Positions 59,473 to 64,000 of a DNA stretch of 64,000 nucleotides are shown here, piece after piece. This DNA is from Alisma plantago-aquatica (Eukaryota > Streptophyta > Magnoliopsida > Alismatales > Alismataceae): contig OY856411.1 of the NCBI GenBank assembly GCA_963693085.1, forward strand, positions 112,039,267-112,103,266, written 5' to 3'. A program made the translations under genes and the position numbers. The notes under the pieces were generated by a model that ran no database searches, was not told the DNA's origin, and worked only from the letters and a program-made list of their open reading frames with translations. Positions within the stretch are counted from its first letter, which is position 1; each line of letters begins with the position of its first letter.

Positions 59473-62302
59473 TGTGACAACCTCAATTTTCTCTCTCTAC
59501 TATTATACTACTCCTCTCTCATAAAGTGTCTCTTACTCAATTTGATATTAAATACATAATTGGATGGTTGTGATATTCCAATTTGGCGACTACCATGGTC
59601 AATTTTGCAATGTGCGACTTTAATTTGTACTTTTAACTAAGCATCTTGCTATATCATGTCACATTCTTTTATCTAATTATGAACCCCAACACCATGATCT
59701 TTTGTCTTTTAAATATGCACCACATTGTAGTGGACTCGATTGCAAACCCAACAACGCAAGAATCACCCCAATCTGACGTCTATAGCCCGAGTTAGTACCT
59801 TTTAAAGTTGGCTCAACTTATGCATGTTTTAATTCGTTTTTGTTGGGTTTTGAGCCTTAATGGGCCAATTTTGAGGGGTGTGTGGCCCAACAACCACCAC
59901 CCTCTTTGGAAAACCCTAACTAACCTCTCATGTTGTCTGTTGGATCTGGGACCATGTTAATCAAACGATTGGGGACTTGTTTCCCCACCTCTTTATGCAC
60001 CATCGACGCAAATAGGGTTGTCGATACCCAAACCCCTCACGGCACCCAACCAAGAACCTCCTCTCATCGATTTCAGTATTTGATACTTTGATCCTCTCTA
60101 TTTTTCATTCCCCTCATATTTACAACCCTATTCCCTCTCATTTGTACTCTGTTGCGCCGCCATCCTACCCTTCTTCAACCTCCAGCCCAGCGGCGCCGTC
60201 GTAGCACTACCTCAGCATGTCCAGCCGTTTGGGACTCGTAGGTCGCAGACAAGTCCGGATCCGGCTCCGTCTTGCCCTTATAGGGACACACGACAACTTT
60301 CCCATGCAGATCACTAACTCCTTTGCATATGGATTCTGCTCCAGCGAGCCCAGCCGCGGGGTGGCGGCCAGCTGCTCGAGCCAGGAGACACGAGGGAAAC
60401 ACAGGACCAAGGCCACATGATCGCAAAGCCCTGATTTCGACGGCCATGATGAAGGCCCTGGCGCACCACTGGGCTAGTCAGCCTCGTACTTGGACCCCAA
60501 CGAACCAATGGCCCACGTCTAAGTAGAAAGCGGGCCCACACCCGAATTCTTTGAATATCAAGGTATTCATGTCACGTACTAATATAGTTTGAATGCAAGA
60601 TCTTCAAAAATTCACAACTTCCTCATTTTAAGGCCAAATATAGAAAAATTATATATCAAATTGATCCTCTCGAAAAGACCTATAGCATGAGCTTATTTCT
60701 AGACCCTGAATCTTCTTCTAGTTTCCTTATATTGATAAAGTTGTAACCTTTGACTACTTTGAATATGCTTAACACATGATTATGATTAATGATTGGATCT
60801 TGATGCTCAATCTACCCCCGATCCTTAAATAAGTATCTTTTATGCACCCTTGAACTAAATGAAGGTCATACTCCCCCTAATGCTCATACATGACTCCTTT
60901 TGTACATATTATACCATATTGGACTATAATGATGTACATTGCCCTTTTGATGCTAATCTTGATACTTAATGATGGAATAATGCCTAATCAACTTCAAATC
61001 AGTAATATATGTCTCTCTTTGACTCTAATATCAGTCCATAATATGCCCCTTGATATGTTTGATTCTTTTGACACATAATTGCATGTATGATTGAGTATTT
61101 CTGCCCCATGTTGGATTATGGTGCCTAGATACTAGTAGACATCACCTTACTTTGAATGTGTATATTATTGCTAATCTAAACCATCCCTTATGCTTGGCTT
61201 TTATTCATTCATGATCTTTGACCTTGATTACTCTATTATGAGTCTCGTGACCTAATTTGAGCATAAGTGTCCTAAATTTTGTCATGTCCATATGAAACCT
61301 AGAAAGGATATGACACTTAAACCACACCCACATGATGGCTCTAAATCAGTATAAGGTCATCAAATGTACTAATAAGCAACTTGTAACCTAACTTGGCCAA
61401 AACCCTTAAAATGAAGGTAATTAAGGTTAATGATGAGAATCTAATGAATGTATACAATCTTGTTGTTAATCAGGTTTGGCATGTGGCTAGATGATGAAGG
61501 ATATGTTAGGTTATGAAACCTCTGAATCAGGTATGGGCCTTATCTAATTATATGACTAGCTTTCTTGTTTGAAATGATATGTATTGTATGCTTGTTTGTT
61601 TATTTGCCCAATATTGCCATGTAGTATTGCTATGTCTTACTCGATGTTTGCCTCGTCAGTTTTATAACTTGAACACATATATATACAGAACTCCATTATA
61701 ATATTGTTGATAAAGGGTTAGCTCTTGGATATGGCCTTGAGGTCCCTCTCGTATAAAAGGGTTAGCTAATTTTGTAACCCTTACGGACCCTTCCGATGGG
61801 AAGTTGATCAAAGGCCTTAAACATGCTTGATATTTTTGATATAATGGAGTGAAATGACATAAAACATGGTTTTGCATTTTGTTAAATAGTTAACATGTTT
61901 ATTCTTGTTCGTTTCATCTTGAAATCTTTTCAAATTATGCAAAGCTTATATATATATATATATATATCTTTTTGCCCCGTACTCAGCACCTCATGTGTTG
62001 ACCCATTTCTCATATATTGTTTTTAGGTTCAGAGATGGCTAGAAAGATGATGGGCTTGGTGAGTTATACTTATTGTAAGATCCAAATATAGTATACATGA
62101 GCAGACTTGTACAAAGTGACTCTTGAAATATGTAATTTAAATCGTGTAATACAATAATGTTGCTTAATATATCTTGTAGATTGTTGAGATTATGTTGGTG
62201 TTTGTATCTTGTCATCTGTTCATGTGTGCTAAGCTTTACGCTTCCGCATGTTTCCTTTAGTATACGTTTGGTTCATGGGACTGGGATTCTGGTTCCGTGA
62301 CA
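59473..62302 (+). repeat. Gypsy 5' LTR (2830 bp)
   Basis: Starts TGTGACAACC and ends CCGTGACA two bases before an initiator-Met primer site. It inserts into ORF copy B, with agagg at 59468-59472 as the likely left target copy. A GC-richer part lies at 60120-60540, where overlapping short frames occur on both strands without family resemblance. A (ta)n run lies at 61947-61967. The element extends past the window and its class is probably Tekay/Del-like. Confidence 0.8.
61947..61967. repeat. (TA)n microsatellite
   Basis: About ten TA units inside the LTR, near its 3' third. Confidence 0.9.
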
Positions 62303-62304
62303 GA

Positions 62305-62316
62305 TGGTATCAGAGC
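62305..62316 (+). other. Primer binding site, tRNA-iMet
   Basis: tggtatcagagc, two bases after the LTR end at 62302. It sets the LTR boundary and + orientation. Confidence 0.93.
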
Positions 62317-64000
62317 ATGAACTATAACTGCACCAAATATTGCTCACATGAAACACAAACTAAACTCACTTTACATCTCAACCCTAGAAACTTAATAAGA
62401 TGTCCTTTGTGGATTAGGTAGACTTAGCCTCTAGGTTAGAACCTAGATGTTCTAGAACTAGGTGTAGACTTGTGTAAATTACCTCCATTGACATGATTTG
62501 CGACATGTGCTTAGGATGTCTACACAAGTGTGCACCATGTTCTTGCTAGTTCTCTAGGTGTCATGATACTAGACTGCCTCATGACTGTGGTAACTCATTT
62601 TGATTTTGGTTTTATTCGAATGGAGTGTGGTGGTTTCATCTTCTATTTAAATTTTGGAGAAAACATATTTCAAGTATTATTATATGTACATATGAAAAAT
62701 GTTACCACACACAGAAAGGCAGTGAGTTTCCATGCAACCTAAGAGAAAGAGATGTAACATCAAGTCTTGATGAGAGAGTTTATATGATAGTGATAGTCTC
62801 TAGAGTTGTCTAGAGCCATAATATAGGTTAGGCAAGTGAGTAACCTAGAAACCTAAGATGATGATAATAATGTTGATGATGACATTGATATTGATAAGAC
62901 CCAAGTTTGTCCTTGAGAGGGCCAAGTAGTTTGATGATATGAAATGAGTTTGACCATGCACCCTAGCTAGACCTAGCACCTTGTTGATGCATATGACATG
63001 GTTGATGTGCTAAACATAGCTAGTGGGTTGGCATGTTTGCTTGTACCTAGCCTTGTGCGTGTTGAGATATGATATGTGACATATAGTTTGAGACCTACAT
63101 GGGCCTCAATCTCTTTACAAAGGAGGACCTCTAGCATGGGACATATGAATAGGGTGACCTTTTGATATGAGTCGACCCGCCTTGGGGGAAGGTTAGAGTA
63201 CCTAAACTCCAAAATATTTGAAATGTTGAAAAATGTGAATGACGAAATACTTGATGATGAGTCCCTAACTAGAATACTTCTAAGTATATGAGTTGAGTGA
63301 CCTGGTGTGCAGTTTCCTTGACAATATTGAACCCTAGATGTCCTATCAAAATATCTAACCCTAGAGAAAGATGCAATTGAATATATAATGTTTGATATAT
63401 GGGTGAGGGATATGTCCCAAGACCCTACGATGATGTCCATGATATGTGATATCCATGATGAGTCTCATACTCGGGTTAGTAGTTGTATATAAAGGAATCT
63501 AGTGGTTACCCTTGTTTCTCAAAAGATGGGTAGAAATTTTTATAATGGGTAGATAATTGTGGTTAGCATATCATGTTGGTCATATATATGTCTTAGCATG
63601 AATGGCTTGAACTTGTAGAGCTCTTTCTAGATACAAGTGAGATAATTATGAAAGTGTGATGATGATGATATTGTTGTATCTCAAGATAATGCATGATGTA
63701 TGAAAATAATCTCACTTGCATTTAAAACTTAATATATGTGCAATCATCCACTCTCATAAGCTAGACCTAGTATGAAAACATATTATACATAAAATATGGA
63801 GCTTTGAAATTATGAACTTGATACAATGATGTCTAGATATATTAGCTTGAATAATCAAGGGTCATGCCTAATCTCATGCCAAAAGAAGAAAAAGAACAAC
63901 TCGATACGATGATGCTCTTGGGGTCATAACTCGAATAAACATGATGAATAAATTGCTTAATTTTATATTTGAAAGGAAAAATAATGAAAATAGTTGGTTA
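62317..64000 (+). other. Leader/internal DNA of the last gypsy element, no gene seen
   Basis: 1.7 kb with no recognisable gag. The longest frame (62973-63440, minus strand) runs against the element and resembles no family, so it was not called. Rich in gatgatgat phrases near 62858-62890 and 63658-63670. Gag probably starts beyond the window or is absent. Confidence 0.55.

Noticed and set aside
60175..60541. Overlapping frames in a GC-rich stretch as a host gene exon
   Set aside because: Several frames on both strands are open at once, as GC-rich DNA allows. The stretch lies inside a defined LTR (59473-62302).
62973..63440. 155-residue minus-strand frame as a gene
   Set aside because: Antisense to the element leader, no recognisable domain, low complexity (Ser/Ile-rich).
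1..64000. CRISPR arrays, rRNA or tRNA genes, bacterial operons
   Set aside because: No regularly spaced identical repeats with unique spacers, and no rRNA or cloverleaf-like sequence was seen. The tRNA-related sites are retroelement primer sites only.

Overview
The window is repeat-rich nuclear DNA from a flowering plant. It is AT-rich and contains no host gene that I can support. Almost everything recognisable is a transposable element, and several sit inside one another. The plant assignment rests on plant-type LTR retrotransposons with initiator-Met and Asp tRNA primer sites, a CACTA (En/Spm) element carrying plant-specific companion domains, a plant-type Helitron, and plant telomere-like TTTAGGG motifs. 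I cannot name the species. All calls are by eye from reading frames, motifs and repeat comparison; no database search was run.

Layout. 1-8860: a Ty1/copia element on the + strand whose 5' LTR is cut by the window edge. It has a nearly readable gag and a badly decayed pol. 8866-10300: an older Tat/Athila-type LTR fragment. 10300-13490: noncoding DNA and an LTR-like fragment carrying a 1-kb insertion between 15-bp direct repeats. 13495-30375: a minus-strand Tekay-type Ty3/gypsy element, truncated in gag. Its 3' LTR region (13495-26519) is split by a 10.9-kb CACTA element (13999-24856) with a matching 3-bp target duplication. That CACTA holds a TNP2-type transposase gene, a Ptta/En-Spm second gene and a GC-rich LINE-like insertion in one of its introns. 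30376-37514: three stretches of gypsy LTR-like DNA. 37515-40310: nothing identifiable. 40311-44872: a decayed minus-strand Helitron Rep-helicase gene whose short intron holds a solo LTR. 44873-46177: the start of another gypsy LTR, which breaks the Helitron. 46178-59472: a tandem array of a minus-strand Athila-like element that encodes gag, protease and an Athila-type ORF but shows no reverse transcriptase or integrase. 59473-64000: a + strand gypsy LTR (59473-62302), its primer site, and noncoding leader DNA that runs off the window.

How the parts relate. The right half reads as a series of insertions: Helitron, then a solo LTR in its intron and a gypsy LTR in its N-terminal coding region, then the Athila-like array inside that LTR, then the last gypsy LTR inside the array. 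Two unrelated retroelements (copia at 1-8860 and Athila-like at 46-59 kb) share one theme: the structural gene is kept and the enzymes are lost, which suggests mobilisation in trans. At least three LTR families also carry clusters of a short, largely palindromic motif, each with its own sequence. These clusters and the trans-mobilised elements are the most unusual content here; I see no plasmid, phage, CRISPR or bacterial system.
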